Positions 1 to 9,373 of a stretch of 64,000 nt of DNA are shown here, piece after piece (position 1 is the stretch's first letter; every line of letters starts with the position of its first letter). Under the pieces are notes generated by a model that was not told the origin of the DNA, did no database searches, and worked only from the letters and a program-made list of their open reading frames with translations. Both the position numbers and the translations under genes were made by a program. Source of the DNA: Promethearchaeota archaeon Loki_b32 (lineage in GTDB: Archaea > Asgardarchaeota > Lokiarchaeia > Sigyniarchaeales > SOKP01); NCBI GenBank assembly GCA_005223125.1, contig NJBH01000017.1:19891-83890 (forward strand), in the 5' to 3' direction.

Positions 1-922
1 ATCCTGGAGAAATAATTGAAAGATATGGAGCAGATGCAGCAAGATTCTTTATTTTATTTGGAGCAAGTCCATCATCAGGTTTAGAATGGTCTGAAGAGGG
101 TGTAGATTATGCTTATAAGTTTATTAAAAATACATTTATTTTGTTATCTGAACCTCCTAAAATTATACATAAGAATTTATCGATAAGAGATACATTAATC
201 CAATATTATTTAAATAAGACAATTAAAGAATTTACAGATAATATGAAGAAACTCGCAATTAGAAATGCTGTAAATAATTTGATACAATTTACGTCAGAAT
301 TTGGAAAATACAAAAATGAAGGGATAATCGAAGAGGTTTTTGAAGATTGTAAGGAAAAATTAATCCTATTATTTCATCCTATAACCCTCATATGACAGAA
401 GAAATCTGGGAAATGATTGGTAAAAAAGGTTATGTGAGTTTAACATCATGGCCTTCTTACGATAATGAATTACTTACACAAGAATCTGATTACAAATGGA
501 ATCTGATGAATAATATCATTGATGATATTAATAAGATAAAGCTTGCTCTGAAAAAAGATTCTTTAGAAAAGATCTCCATAATTATAGCAGATCAGTGGAA
601 ATTAAGGTTTTATTCTAAATTCATGTCATTATTAGAAGAAACTAAGAATCAAGGAGAAATAATAAAAATTTTAATGCAAGATAATGAATTAAAAATGTAT
701 GGGAAATTCATAAGTCAAAATGTTGGTAAAATACTGAAAAATGTAGGAAAATACCCAAAATTTACACTCCCCTCGAAAGAAGAATTTCTATTTTTTAATG
801 AAATAAAACCTGTAATAGAGAAAAAATTCCGCTCTGAAGTACAAATCAAATTTGAAAAAGATTCAAATGAACAAAAAGCAGCCCAAGCACTCCCTGGTAA
901 ACCAGCGATCGTTATTTTTTAA
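1..922 (+). CDS. leuS: Leucyl-tRNA synthetase, C-terminal part, interrupted by a frameshift
   Basis: This is the 3' end of an archaeal-type class I leucyl-tRNA synthetase, which charges tRNA-Leu. The gene begins upstream of the window. The reading frame entering at base 3 encodes the end of the catalytic core (GADAARFFILFGASP, then LEWSEEG) and runs to a stop at 393-395. The anticodon-binding helices continue in another frame with NPHMTEEIWEMIG, so the two pieces join near base 379 (FHP then YNPH). The C-terminus QALPGKPAIVIF is typical of archaeal LeuRS. A single missing base restores the gene. In an essential enzyme this suggests a sequence or assembly error rather than a true pseudogene, although the reads were not seen. 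Confidence 0.9.
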
Positions 923-1086
923 AAATTTTTATTGAAAGAATGAAATCAAATTATGTAATAGGTTAAATTTCTATACGATTTTATTAACTTAAGATTAAAG
1001 AAATTATTATAAATTTAAATATATTAAATTTTGTAAAAAAAACAGTGAATTAATTAAAAAATATAAGAATATTATTTCAAAAATAA

Positions 1087-1956
1087 ATGACTATATATGA
1101 ACTTAGTATTATTTCTACTACTGGATTTCCTTACTTCAATACATTAATTAAACCTATCCCGGAAGGTGTAAAAATATTTCTTAGATTTTTTGATTTTTCT
1201 AAAGAAATGTCTATAGTTCAAGATCAACTAGATATGAACTCAAAATTCGACCTTACTGCGGGCTTAATATCGGCCCTTTTTGAATTTGCTAGAAATATTG
1301 ATAAAAAAATAGAAGTACTTGAATTTAAGCCTAAAAAAGAAAAAGAAATACATAAAGATTTCAAAAAAAAAGGGAAGTATCAAGGAGATGTATTAATCAC
1401 CACACAGACAGAATCATTTCTATTACATAAATCAGTTAGAGAAAAAACCAAACTAATCTATACTAATTTTATAAATTCTAAAATTCCACTTGATTCTGCT
1501 GAAGTGATTTATGAAAATGAAGAAAATAAAATAATTGACATTTTAACAGATTCCAAAGCAAGAAAAAAAATATCAAAACATCGAAATGATATTAAGCGTA
1601 TCGCAAATGATTTCTTGAGTGAAATGAAAGATTATGGTTTATGGGGTATTTGTATCACTTCTTTTGATCTTTCTCCATTAGTCACTTTTGGGAGAAAATA
1701 TTCATTAGAAAATGTATATGAAATTTTAAGACATATTGGATATATTCCTGAAATAGTTCCTTTGGAATGGATATATAGACAATCTTTTTTTTCTGATGAA
1801 CAAATTCAAGTTTGCATTGTTAAATCAAATGTTGGCCCTACAATTGAAAATATTTTGTTTGAACCATACTTTTATTTGCTGTTTGCAGATCCTCAGAGTT
1901 ATTTTGGTGAGTTTCCAGCAAAACTTACTTCTTCTTTTAGTACAATTCTAGGATAG
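1087..1956 (+). CDS. Asgard-type protein with probable N-terminal longin/roadblock-like domain
   Basis: This is a soluble protein of 289 residues with no enzyme motif that I recognise. The first 80 residues run strand (TIYELSIIS), strand, then an amphipathic helix in DLTAGLISALFEFARNIDKKIEVLEF. That is the pattern of small longin or roadblock-type sensor domains that are abundant in Lokiarchaeal genomes. The rest is mixed alpha/beta with a Lys/Glu-rich helix around residues 160-185. It stands alone, 164 bases after leuS, behind an AT-rich stretch. The longin assignment is inference from pattern only. The reading frame itself is well supported by length and composition. Confidence 0.6.
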   Translation: MTIYELSIISTTGFPYFNTLIKPIPEGVKIFLRFFDFSKEMSIVQDQLDMNSKFDLTAGLISALFEFARNIDKKIEVLEFKPKKEKEIHKDFKKKGKYQGDVLITTQTESFLLHKSVREKTKLIYTNFINSKIPLDSAEVIYENEENKIIDILTDSKARKKISKHRNDIKRIANDFLSEMKDYGLWGICITSFDLSPLVTFGRKYSLENVYEILRHIGYIPEIVPLEWIYRQSFFSDEQIQVCIVKSNVGPTIENILFEPYFYLLFADPQSYFGEFPAKLTSSFSTILG

Positions 1957-2030
1957 TAAAATATATTTACAAAGATACTATGAAAAGCTCTAATAAAATA
2001 AGATAAAAAAATATAAAATTTAAAAAGTTT

Positions 2031-2801
2031 TTATCTAATTGATTTGTCAGCAGCTTCTATTATCTGAAAAAATGAATTTGCTTGTAGTGAAGCCCCTCCA
2101 ACTAGGCCTCCGTCGATATTATTTTTATTAAACAAATCTTCTGCATTATCTGGTTTAATTGAGCCCCCATATTGTATTCTGATGGAGTCGGCAGTCTCTT
2201 TATCAAATTTTAGACTCAAAAGATCTCGAATGAACATATGAATTTCTTCTGCTTGTTCTGGAGTAGCAGTTTTTCCAGTACCTATCGCCCAGATTGGCTC
2301 ATATGCTATAACAGTTTTTATCATCTCTTCTTTTGAAAGATCTTTAAATGTTTCATTAATCTGATACTGTATAATATCTTTTGCTTTTCCCGTCTCTCTC
2401 TCTTCTAGATGTTCCCCTATACATACAATGGTTTTTAAATTCATAGATAAAGCTTTTTTGAGTTTTTTATTAATTAAAGCATCTGATTCTTTAAAGATGT
2501 CTCTTCTTTCACTATGGCCAAGAATGACAAATTCTACTCCAATTTCTTTTAAAAATTGTGGTGAAATTTCACCAGTATAAGCTCCTTTATCTTTATAATA
2601 CATGTTTTGTGCTCCTAACTTGATGTCTGTATTCTTTAAAACCTTATAAGCACTAGTTAAAACTGTGAAAGGTGTTGCTATTACTATATCGACAGAATCA
2701 ATTCCTTCTACCTGTGGAATTAAACTTTCTAACATTTCTACTGTTTCATTGGGGGTTCCTCTATTCATTTTCCAATTTCCCCCAACTATAGGTTTTCTCA
2801 T
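2031..2801 (-). CDS. tpiA: Triosephosphate isomerase (long, bacterial/eukaryotic type)
   Basis: This enzyme interconverts dihydroxyacetone phosphate and glyceraldehyde 3-phosphate in glycolysis and gluconeogenesis. The 256-residue TIM barrel has the substrate Lys in NWKMN (K11), the electrophile His in ILGHSERR (H96), the catalytic Glu in AYEPIWAIGTG (E168) followed by the flexible loop 6, and the phosphate-binding YGGS and GGAS motifs. Typical archaeal enzymes are about 220-230 residues and lack several helices. This length and the SERR and EPIWAIGTG sequences fit the bacterial and eukaryotic form, so a bacterial origin by transfer is possible. The ATG start gives the canonical short N-terminus. 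It is a single gene on the minus strand. Confidence 0.97.
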   Translation of the reverse strand: MRKPIVGGNWKMNRGTPNETVEMLESLIPQVEGIDSVDIVIATPFTVLTSAYKVLKNTDIKLGAQNMYYKDKGAYTGEISPQFLKEIGVEFVILGHSERRDIFKESDALINKKLKKALSMNLKTIVCIGEHLEERETGKAKDIIQYQINETFKDLSKEEMIKTVIAYEPIWAIGTGKTATPEQAEEIHMFIRDLLSLKFDKETADSIRIQYGGSIKPDNAEDLFNKNNIDGGLVGGASLQANSFFQIIEAADKSIR

Positions 2802-2927
2802 CTTTTTTCCTCTGAAATTTTATTAATTCTGCATTAATTTCACGGTATAATTCAATTATAGAATTAGTCTATAAAATTCTAACGAATCTTTAAATAAAAT
2901 TTTCCAGCAAAAAGAAATAAGAAAAAA

Positions 2928-3431
2928 TTATTCTGTTTTAGGAAGTTTTTCACTTAATTTTGTTGCTTCTAATAATTTTTTTACTTCACTCACATCGGGA
3001 TTCATGATTGCGGGTAATCCCAATTGAGTACGTCGCCTTTCAATAGCGGGTTGCATAGGAATGGCTTTGCCATGTTCCAAAACAGTTGAAGCTTGGCCAG
3101 TATAATGAGTGGGGGCTTCCCCTCGCTCCACGCTCATGTTTTTTAGAATTGTGAAAATTTCTGTAAGCTCAACTTTCTGAGGACATACTTCATCACAAGT
3201 ATCACATACAGTACAACCCCAAATGCTAAATGAATTTTCTGAACCAAATATTTTTTCCTTAAGTCCTAATAAAGCATCTAAAATTAAACGTCTTGGGTTA
3301 TATCTGCCTTCAGTTACTTGTGCTACAGGACACGCACCACTACAAGTAGCGCATTGATAACAATATGCGAGAGTATTACCAATATCATTACCAAGAATTT
3401 GATTTCTGAAATTAAAATCTATAGTTGCCAT
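2928..3431 (-). CDS. hdrC: Heterodisulfide reductase subunit C-like iron-sulfur protein
   Basis: This is an electron-carrying subunit of 167 residues with two [4Fe-4S] motifs: C24-x2-C27-x2-C30-x3-C34-P and C73-x2-C76-x2-C79-x3-C83-P. This is the HdrC arrangement, in which the subunit passes electrons between an HdrB-type catalytic subunit and an HdrA-type flavoprotein. No hdrA or hdrB is adjacent, so the partner must lie elsewhere. The segment after the second cluster (VERGEAPTHYTGQA and the C-terminal helix) is also HdrC-like. The ATG start precedes a short hydrophilic lead. It probably acts in the cytoplasm. Confidence 0.88.
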   Translation of the reverse strand: MATIDFNFRNQILGNDIGNTLAYCYQCATCSGACPVAQVTEGRYNPRRLILDALLGLKEKIFGSENSFSIWGCTVCDTCDEVCPQKVELTEIFTILKNMSVERGEAPTHYTGQASTVLEHGKAIPMQPAIERRRTQLGLPAIMNPDVSEVKKLLEATKLSEKLPKTE

Positions 3432-3659
3432 TTGAGATGATCAGTTTGTAATAATATTATATAATATAACTTATTGTTGATTTTAAAATTAATTCTTTTA
3501 AAATCGCGTTTTTAAATTGGAATTAGTCTTTTCTTTTATTTATTTTTGGAGAAATGATTTTTTATTGTAAATGAAATTAATAAAAGTAATTAAATATTTA
3601 TTCTCTCAATAATATTTTAAAACAAACTTAATAGGAAATTATTTAAAAATTGAGATGAT

Positions 3660-4016
3660 ATGACAAATATAGAAGAACTAAAAGAATTTGGATTCGAAAT
3701 TACGGAGGAAATGAAACAAGGGAAGGTCATTATAGATGTCTATACCACATGGTGCGGACCCTGTCGTTTTTTAAGCCCAATTTTAGAAAAATTGGATGAA
3801 GAAGGATTAATAAAGCTATTGAAAGAAGATCTTGATCAAAATAAACCTCTTGGAGAGAAATTTGGAATTACAGCAATACCTACACTCCTCCTCTTCAACA
3901 ATGGTGAACTCTTGAATCATCCTATAGAAGTTCAAGGGCAATTACTTGTAAGAAATGGAATTATGGTTGGTTCAGCTGGAGAACAAGTTCTTAGAGAAGT
4001 AATTGAAAAAATGTAG
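3660..4016 (+). CDS. Thioredoxin-like protein
   Basis: This is a small thiol-disulfide oxidoreductase of 118 residues with the classic active site WCGPC (W31 to C35) and the cis-proline loop in ITAIPTLLLFNNGE. There is no signal peptide, so it is cytoplasmic. After the cis-proline strand it carries about ten extra residues (LLNHPIEVQGQLLVRNG) before the final strand and helix, a short insertion compared with TrxA. It stands alone, with 264 bases of AT-rich non-coding sequence downstream. Whether it serves general reduction or a dedicated partner cannot be told. Confidence 0.9.
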   Translation: MTNIEELKEFGFEITEEMKQGKVIIDVYTTWCGPCRFLSPILEKLDEEGLIKLLKEDLDQNKPLGEKFGITAIPTLLLFNNGELLNHPIEVQGQLLVRNGIMVGSAGEQVLREVIEKM

Positions 4017-4280
4017 GCAATAACCTCAATTTAAAATTAATTTAAAAATTTCCAATTCCTTTTTAAAAAGAGATTATGGATCTCCTATATCAATGATAGA
4101 TTTTCTGATTTTTTTGATGAAAATATTTAATAGATAATGGGATTAATTAATGGAAATTATCCTTAATTAATTAAAGAAACATAGTTTTAATAGAATTTAG
4201 ACCTAATTTAGAAATCATACAAATAATCTATTAATCAGATTAAAAATTTTTTATTTAATGTAAGATTTCATAATAGAACT

Positions 4281-4793
4281 ATGAATTATTCAAGGAAAGA
4301 TTTAGTACAAACTGATGCCACTATGAATCAAATGCGTAACAGCATTTACATTCTAGAGCGCTTCATGGAAAAAAACGGAGTTCTTGATTTGAAAGAAAGA
4401 TTAAGAAAAATGGGACTAAATATAGCTAAAACTTATATTCGATACTGGAAACCAACAAATGTTGTCACAAGTTCGAATTTAAAAGATGTTATTACAACTA
4501 TTTATCAAAAAGTACTTAACAGTTCTACTTCAATTGAAATAGATGATACGGAGAATTTAATTAGAGTTCAAGACTATAGATGTGCATTATGTAAATATCA
4601 TTATGATGATATTGAAATTGCTGGATGTGAAATTACTTTAGGAATGGTATCTGGAATCATTTCTCTTATTAGTAAAGAATCTAGCGATCCTTCTTCTATA
4701 TTTTTAGAACCATATGAAGTAAAAGAATCTCGAGCATTAGGAAACAAAACATGTATTCAATTATATAAATACGAAATAGGGAGGAAACTCTAA
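4281..4793 (+). CDS. TRAPP/V4R-like (Bet3-fold) protein
   Basis: This 170-residue protein looks like a Bet3/V4R-fold protein. Helices at residues 10-70 are followed by a conserved stretch with DYRCALC (C107, C110 region), the helix GCEITLGMVSGIISLI, and a final strand pair EPYEVKESRALGNKTCIQLYKYE that matches the V4R consensus of a charged strand, A-x-G turn and cysteine strand. TRAPP-domain proteins are known from Asgard genomes and relate to eukaryotic vesicle-tethering complexes. The Cys pairs could bind metal, as in other V4R proteins. The next gene starts 2 bases after the stop, so the two are surely co-transcribed. The fold assignment is from pattern only. Confidence 0.6.
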   Translation: MNYSRKDLVQTDATMNQMRNSIYILERFMEKNGVLDLKERLRKMGLNIAKTYIRYWKPTNVVTSSNLKDVITTIYQKVLNSSTSIEIDDTENLIRVQDYRCALCKYHYDDIEIAGCEITLGMVSGIISLISKESSDPSSIFLEPYEVKESRALGNKTCIQLYKYEIGRKL

Positions 4794-4795
4794 AA

Positions 4796-6268
4796 ATGGG
4801 AGCATTTCAGTGGCTAATGAAGAAGATAACAAAAACTTTTGGGCGTTCTACTAACGCTTTATATTATACATTACTTTATAGAGAGGTTCTTAAGGAGATC
4901 AATGAGATTACTAAAAATGAAGAAGATAGCTTAATTATCCTTAGAGAAATCGGAAAGAGAGCTGCTTATGAATCTTGTGAACGGCATTCAAGTATTTTTA
5001 AATTTATGCCAGGATCTCCTAAAAAAGTTTTGGATTATTTCGAGATTCTCTGGGTTGTAGTATTTGGGAGAGAACTAGAAGATTATACCTATGAAGAGAT
5101 ACTTAAAGAGGGTTCAAAATATAATGATTATGTTTTAAAAATCAAAAATTGTCCGATCTGCGCAGATTATGGCCAAGATAATGAAGATATCTTTACTTTT
5201 GAAAAGTTAAAGGATAGAAATACAGAAGGATTGGCTTGTGGACTTTGCGGAATGTTAGAAACTGTAGCTAACTTTATATTAAAAATAAAAAGGAATAATT
5301 ATAGGATTCAAATTGTGGAACAAGCATGTATTGCTAAAGGAGGAGATTCCCTACAATTTATCTGTAAAATACACGATCTAAAAGAATGGAATGACCTTAT
5401 GGATTCAAAAATTCAAGAGAAAAGTATATTAAGAAAATATTTTGGAGAAACTATTAAAGAAGAAGAAATTGTTCAAGAAACTAAACTTGATATTATCGAT
5501 AAACTACAAGATATTATTTCAATTGACAAATTAGAGGAATATCTTGATGAACCATTAGAAGGTATTAAGGAGAGACTTTCAGATATCATTAAAGATAAAT
5601 TGAATATGGAACCCGAGCACTTTTTTGATTATTTTAGGAATTATGAGGATGACATGATTCGGATTATTGGGTACCTCGGAACTCATCTCTTAAATGAATA
5701 TGGTGGATTATTGGAAAAATCTCTCCAGAACGAATGGTTTGCAAAAATTCTTGGATATGTTTTTAAACAATTAAAAGAAATGACTTTATTATTCATTCCT
5801 CTTGATGTAATACGAGATTATAATTTATTACTTGTAAGTTTTCTAGAGGGTTTAGCACCACAAGAAATGGTTGATAATGTGAAGCTCTTTACTGCCAAAG
5901 ATACAATTAACTATCTTTTTGATGGTGCCCAAATGGCTCTAGAAAATTTGGGTATTAATTTTTCTGAATTAAAAGAAAATATTTGGGAAGAATTAAAAGA
6001 AGAACGCGAGAACGGATTAATCTCGTCAGAAACATCTACTATTGATAGATCTCGTGAGAAAGTGCCTCAAATCATCAATATTATTCAAGAATTCTTGATG
6101 GTACTCAATGATATACTAACTTTACCAATAAGAGTCTTAATATCAGAAAGCCATTATGGATTAAAAACAGCGATTAATTCAGTTGTATCTGAAGAAGAAG
6201 GTTTATATGGTTCAATTAGAGAACGTTTTGATAATATTTTTGATCAGATTCAAGAAGTAAGGAAGTAA
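4796..6268 (+). CDS. V4R/TRAPP-like protein with long helical C-terminal region
   Basis: This is a 490-residue cytoplasmic protein, second in a two-gene operon with the preceding V4R-like gene. Residues 1-200 resemble a V4R/Bet3 domain: a cysteine pair in KNCPICADYG, a helix with GLACGLCGMLETVANFIL, then EQACIAKGGDSLQFICKIHD, which is close to the V4R signature of E-x2-C-x-A-x-G-D-x3-C/F. Residues 210-490 are helical and acidic, with no enzyme motif, and could be a partner-binding or membrane-associating region. That two V4R-type proteins are encoded side by side suggests they form a heteromer, as TRAPP subunits do. This is inference. Confidence 0.6.
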   Translation: MGAFQWLMKKITKTFGRSTNALYYTLLYREVLKEINEITKNEEDSLIILREIGKRAAYESCERHSSIFKFMPGSPKKVLDYFEILWVVVFGRELEDYTYEEILKEGSKYNDYVLKIKNCPICADYGQDNEDIFTFEKLKDRNTEGLACGLCGMLETVANFILKIKRNNYRIQIVEQACIAKGGDSLQFICKIHDLKEWNDLMDSKIQEKSILRKYFGETIKEEEIVQETKLDIIDKLQDIISIDKLEEYLDEPLEGIKERLSDIIKDKLNMEPEHFFDYFRNYEDDMIRIIGYLGTHLLNEYGGLLEKSLQNEWFAKILGYVFKQLKEMTLLFIPLDVIRDYNLLLVSFLEGLAPQEMVDNVKLFTAKDTINYLFDGAQMALENLGINFSELKENIWEELKEERENGLISSETSTIDRSREKVPQIINIIQEFLMVLNDILTLPIRVLISESHYGLKTAINSVVSEEEGLYGSIRERFDNIFDQIQEVRK

Positions 6269-6270
6269 TA

Positions 6271-7746
6271 TTACTGTTTTTTATCATTTCTTTCATATTT
6301 ATTTACATTATTTTTGTTTTCATTCTTTAATTTTTCAGTCTCATAAATTTCATAAAACCAATTTGTTATATATTGAAAGAAAAATCTTTCCCTTAAAATG
6401 TCATAATGGGATTTTTCTTTTAGACTTGTCAATTTTGCAATATCTTCTGATTTTAATAGTCCTCTTGCAACTAAATCCATTCGAGCTTTATATTGATCCA
6501 TCATTTTTATTGGTCTCAAAATTGCATGAATTGCATTTGTAATTTTATTTTCAACTCTTTTGAGATTATTCTCTGAAAACTTTTGATATTCACCATCCTC
6601 TAATAGAAAATTTTTAATATTTCTTAAAACGGACTCTTTTTCAAAATAACTGATTAATTCTTTTTTATCCAATGCATCGATAAGGTAGTTTACAACTTTT
6701 TCGATAGTAATTTCTTTTATGTGTAAGTTTGTCATTTCTTTTCCCAATTTTTCAATAAATTGTGTTTTCAAGAATTTTTTAAACTTGATTATAATAGCTT
6801 TATTTTGTCTTGTATCTGAGCATATTTCAATTACTTCTCCTTTAGGAGTAGAATATGTAAAACCTAGACCCTGTGGTCCTAAACCTCCATGAAGAACCAT
6901 GGATAAGTTATAAAATTTATAGTTATTCTTTTTTAAAACTTTACTTAAATTTTTGATAATATTATTTGGAGATACAAGATGTTTCTTAATCTCTTGATTT
7001 TCATGTTCTTCTTCCGTATCATAATAAAATGTTCGATATCTATATAATACCTCAAATTCTAATAATTCTTTAACTTTATTGGTTAATTCTTCCTCATGTT
7101 TTTTAAATTGGCTTTCATTAAATGGATAATTCTCCTTAAAAACTTTAATAAAATTGTCAATTGGGCTTATATTTCTAACGCTAAGCCCATAAATAGAATA
7201 TTGGTTAAAAAAAATATTCTTGATATAATGCATTAGTCCATCACGATCAGGAATAAAAGAAATTGGACTTTTTATAAAAAACTCGTAAAGTTCTTGAGGC
7301 ATTACTTTATAAACATATAAAATAAATGAATTCGACACTTTGCCAAATAAATCATTTAAATTTGCTAAAAACAAGGTATCTTTCTTAAGATTCCTTAGAC
7401 TATATTTTTCTAAATTGCTTATATCTCTTTCTAAAAAATTATATTCATTACAAAATCTTAAAGTATCAAGGATTTCTCCTAATGCTGAAGTTTGATATCC
7501 AGTGGATATTTTATCAATGCTATTTAAAAGTAATTTTGAAATAATATCAAATCTGTTGGGAATTTTTTTAATATCAATAAAAAGATTGAAATCAACAGAC
7601 GCATTGAATAACAATTCGAAAGCTTTAAATTTCCTAGCTTTAAGACATTTGGTAAGTTTTTCGTAATAAACTCTTTCAAGTTTATTTTTATCTTTTATCT
7701 TTAATAATTCTGTTTTAAACTCGATAAAAAGTTGATTTGATATCAT
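6271..7746 (-). CDS. Unrecognised 491-residue helical protein
   Basis: I do not recognise this protein. It is lysine-, asparagine- and phenylalanine-rich and mostly helical, with no membrane segment. One short beta-type segment near residues 280-310 (NLSMVLHGGLGPQGLGFTYSTPKGEVIEICSD) is the most conserved-looking part and could be a small alpha/beta core. The C-terminus is a charged tail rich in Asn and Lys. Its stop lies 2 bases from the stop of the V4R-like gene, tail to tail. The ATG start at 7746 lies just 3' of the sequence ataggtttcctatgacttgat on the minus strand. There are no signs of transfer in base composition. Confidence 0.75.
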   Translation of the reverse strand: MISNQLFIEFKTELLKIKDKNKLERVYYEKLTKCLKARKFKAFELLFNASVDFNLFIDIKKIPNRFDIISKLLLNSIDKISTGYQTSALGEILDTLRFCNEYNFLERDISNLEKYSLRNLKKDTLFLANLNDLFGKVSNSFILYVYKVMPQELYEFFIKSPISFIPDRDGLMHYIKNIFFNQYSIYGLSVRNISPIDNFIKVFKENYPFNESQFKKHEEELTNKVKELLEFEVLYRYRTFYYDTEEEHENQEIKKHLVSPNNIIKNLSKVLKKNNYKFYNLSMVLHGGLGPQGLGFTYSTPKGEVIEICSDTRQNKAIIIKFKKFLKTQFIEKLGKEMTNLHIKEITIEKVVNYLIDALDKKELISYFEKESVLRNIKNFLLEDGEYQKFSENNLKRVENKITNAIHAILRPIKMMDQYKARMDLVARGLLKSEDIAKLTSLKEKSHYDILRERFFFQYITNWFYEIYETEKLKNENKNNVNKYERNDKKQ

Positions 7747-7817
7747 AGCATTGCTATCAAGTCATAGGAAACCTATGAAAATAAAATTTTGTATAAAAAA
7801 ATATTAATGAATAATAA

Positions 7818-8189
7818 CTAATCTAATAATTCCGCGATTTTCCTAGAAACATTCTCAATATTTAAGAAAACCATCCCAAGCGAAGCATCATTTTTTGTAA
7901 GAGTACATAATATAGCGTTTTCTCCTGCTTTTGATAAAATAATTTTGCCATCAACACCTTCTATAAGAATTCTCTTTAGATCTCCTCGAGCAAGTTCTTC
8001 TACGGCGCGTTCTGAAACACTTAAAATAGCAGCACTCATTGCACTTACAATCCCGTCATTAACATCTCTAGCAAGAACAGAACAGATGGGTAAACCTTGA
8101 ACGCTAACGATAGCGCTGCCTTGAATATCGGAGTTGACTGCTTCCATTCGCCTCAAAAGGTCAATGAGTTCGCTGATATTTTCACTCAA
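7818..8189 (-). CDS. Roadblock/LC7 domain protein
   Basis: This is a single-domain Roadblock/LC7 protein of 123 residues: helix (SELIDLLRRMEAVN), strands with the GSAIVSVQGLPICSVL hairpin, the long central helix (VSAMSAAILSVSERAVEELARG), then strands ILIEGVDGKIILSKAG and AILCTLTKND, and a C-terminal helix. In bacteria and archaea such proteins (MglB-like) dimerise and regulate small GTPases. In eukaryotes they occur in dynein and Ragulator. Asgard genomes hold many. No GTPase gene is adjacent here. The upstream 160 bases are very AT-rich and are shared with the divergent map gene, so they hold both promoters. Confidence 0.92.
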   Translation of the reverse strand: MSENISELIDLLRRMEAVNSDIQGSAIVSVQGLPICSVLARDVNDGIVSAMSAAILSVSERAVEELARGDLKRILIEGVDGKIILSKAGENAILCTLTKNDASLGMVFLNIENVSRKIAELLD

Positions 8190-8354
8190 AGATTTATCAA
8201 CTTGAACAAATAGTAGGTTATTGATCTAATAATATAATAATATTATAATATTATTTTTATTTTTAATTTTAATCTAATTTTAATAAAAACTTTATTAATA
8301 AAGTTAATACTTATTTAAAAAATATTTTTATCAAAATCCACATTAGTTATTATA

Positions 8355-9332
8355 ATGACTGAGAATGAAAAAATAAAAAGCGAAACTCAAGAAGAAAAAA
8401 GTAAGGAAGAATTGGATAAAGAAAAAGAAGAAAAATTAAAAATAGAATCACTTCAAAAAGCCGGGAAAATTGCACAAAAAGTTAAAGAGTATATCAAGCC
8501 TAAAATTAAAGTTGGGGCGAAAGTGTTTGATTTAATATCTGATACCGAAGCAAAAATCGAAGAATTAGACGGATTATGCGCTTTCCCTGTAAATTTAAGT
8601 ATAAATAATATTGCAGCACATTATACCTCTCCTATAAAAGACGATGGCTTAGAAATAACCGAAGAAGATTTAGTTAAGATTGATTTAGGAGTGCATATAA
8701 AGGGATATATTGTAGATACTGCTTATTCTGTAAATTTTAATGAAGATGAATCACTTGAAAATATAATTCAAGCAACTGAAGTAGCTCTTAATGCTGCAAA
8801 GATGATGGTTAAGCCAAAAACAAATACCCAAGATATAGGTAAAAAAATTGAAGATATTGTTAAAGGTTTTAAATATAACCCAATTAGAGAACTTGGTGGT
8901 CATCAAATTGAAAGATGGACTGTTCATGGTAAAAAACAGTTACCCGAATTAGGATCTCAAGGTGGTGATATAATGGAAGAAGGTGAGGTTTTTTCTATTG
9001 AAATATTCGCTAGTACTGGTGAGGGCTCAGTTCATAACACCCAATATTCATACATTTATGAAATTAACCCTTATGCTGGGAGAGTACCATTACGCAGAAA
9101 GACGTCTAAACAACTTCTTGGCTTTATTAATAAAAATTATAAAACTCTTCCATTTGCAGAGAGATGGTTAGCAAAAGAATTTAGGTTGGGGGTAGCTTTT
9201 GGACTTCAAGAATTAATACAACAAGGGAAATTACAAGCTCATTACGTACTATCAGAAAAAAAAGGTGCTTATGTAGCTCAATCAGAAGAAACAATCTTAG
9301 TAACTGAAGATGGGTATGAACAATTAACTTGA
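8355..9332 (+). CDS. map: Methionine aminopeptidase, type 2-like, with charged N-terminal extension
   Basis: This M24 metallopeptidase removes the initiator methionine from new proteins. The five metal ligands are visible: D110 (VKIDLG), D121 (YIVDTAYS), H183 (GGHQIERW), E216 (FSIEIFAS) and E311 (QSEETI). H90 in IAAHYTSP is the substrate-binding His. The type 2 helical insertion follows E216. A highly charged Lys/Glu segment of about 35 residues precedes the catalytic domain, which archaeal enzymes normally lack but eukaryotic MetAP2 has in longer form. The start ATG is preceded by a short AT-rich leader. It is divergent from the Roadblock gene. Confidence 0.93.
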   Translation: MTENEKIKSETQEEKSKEELDKEKEEKLKIESLQKAGKIAQKVKEYIKPKIKVGAKVFDLISDTEAKIEELDGLCAFPVNLSINNIAAHYTSPIKDDGLEITEEDLVKIDLGVHIKGYIVDTAYSVNFNEDESLENIIQATEVALNAAKMMVKPKTNTQDIGKKIEDIVKGFKYNPIRELGGHQIERWTVHGKKQLPELGSQGGDIMEEGEVFSIEIFASTGEGSVHNTQYSYIYEINPYAGRVPLRRKTSKQLLGFINKNYKTLPFAERWLAKEFRLGVAFGLQELIQQGKLQAHYVLSEKKGAYVAQSEETILVTEDGYEQLT

Positions 9333-9373
9333 ATTAATCATTATTGATACTCACAAGACCTTTCTAATTCAAA

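Noticed and set aside
8983..9171. Open frame within the methionine aminopeptidase gene
   Set aside because: It is in another frame of a well-supported gene that has all catalytic residues.
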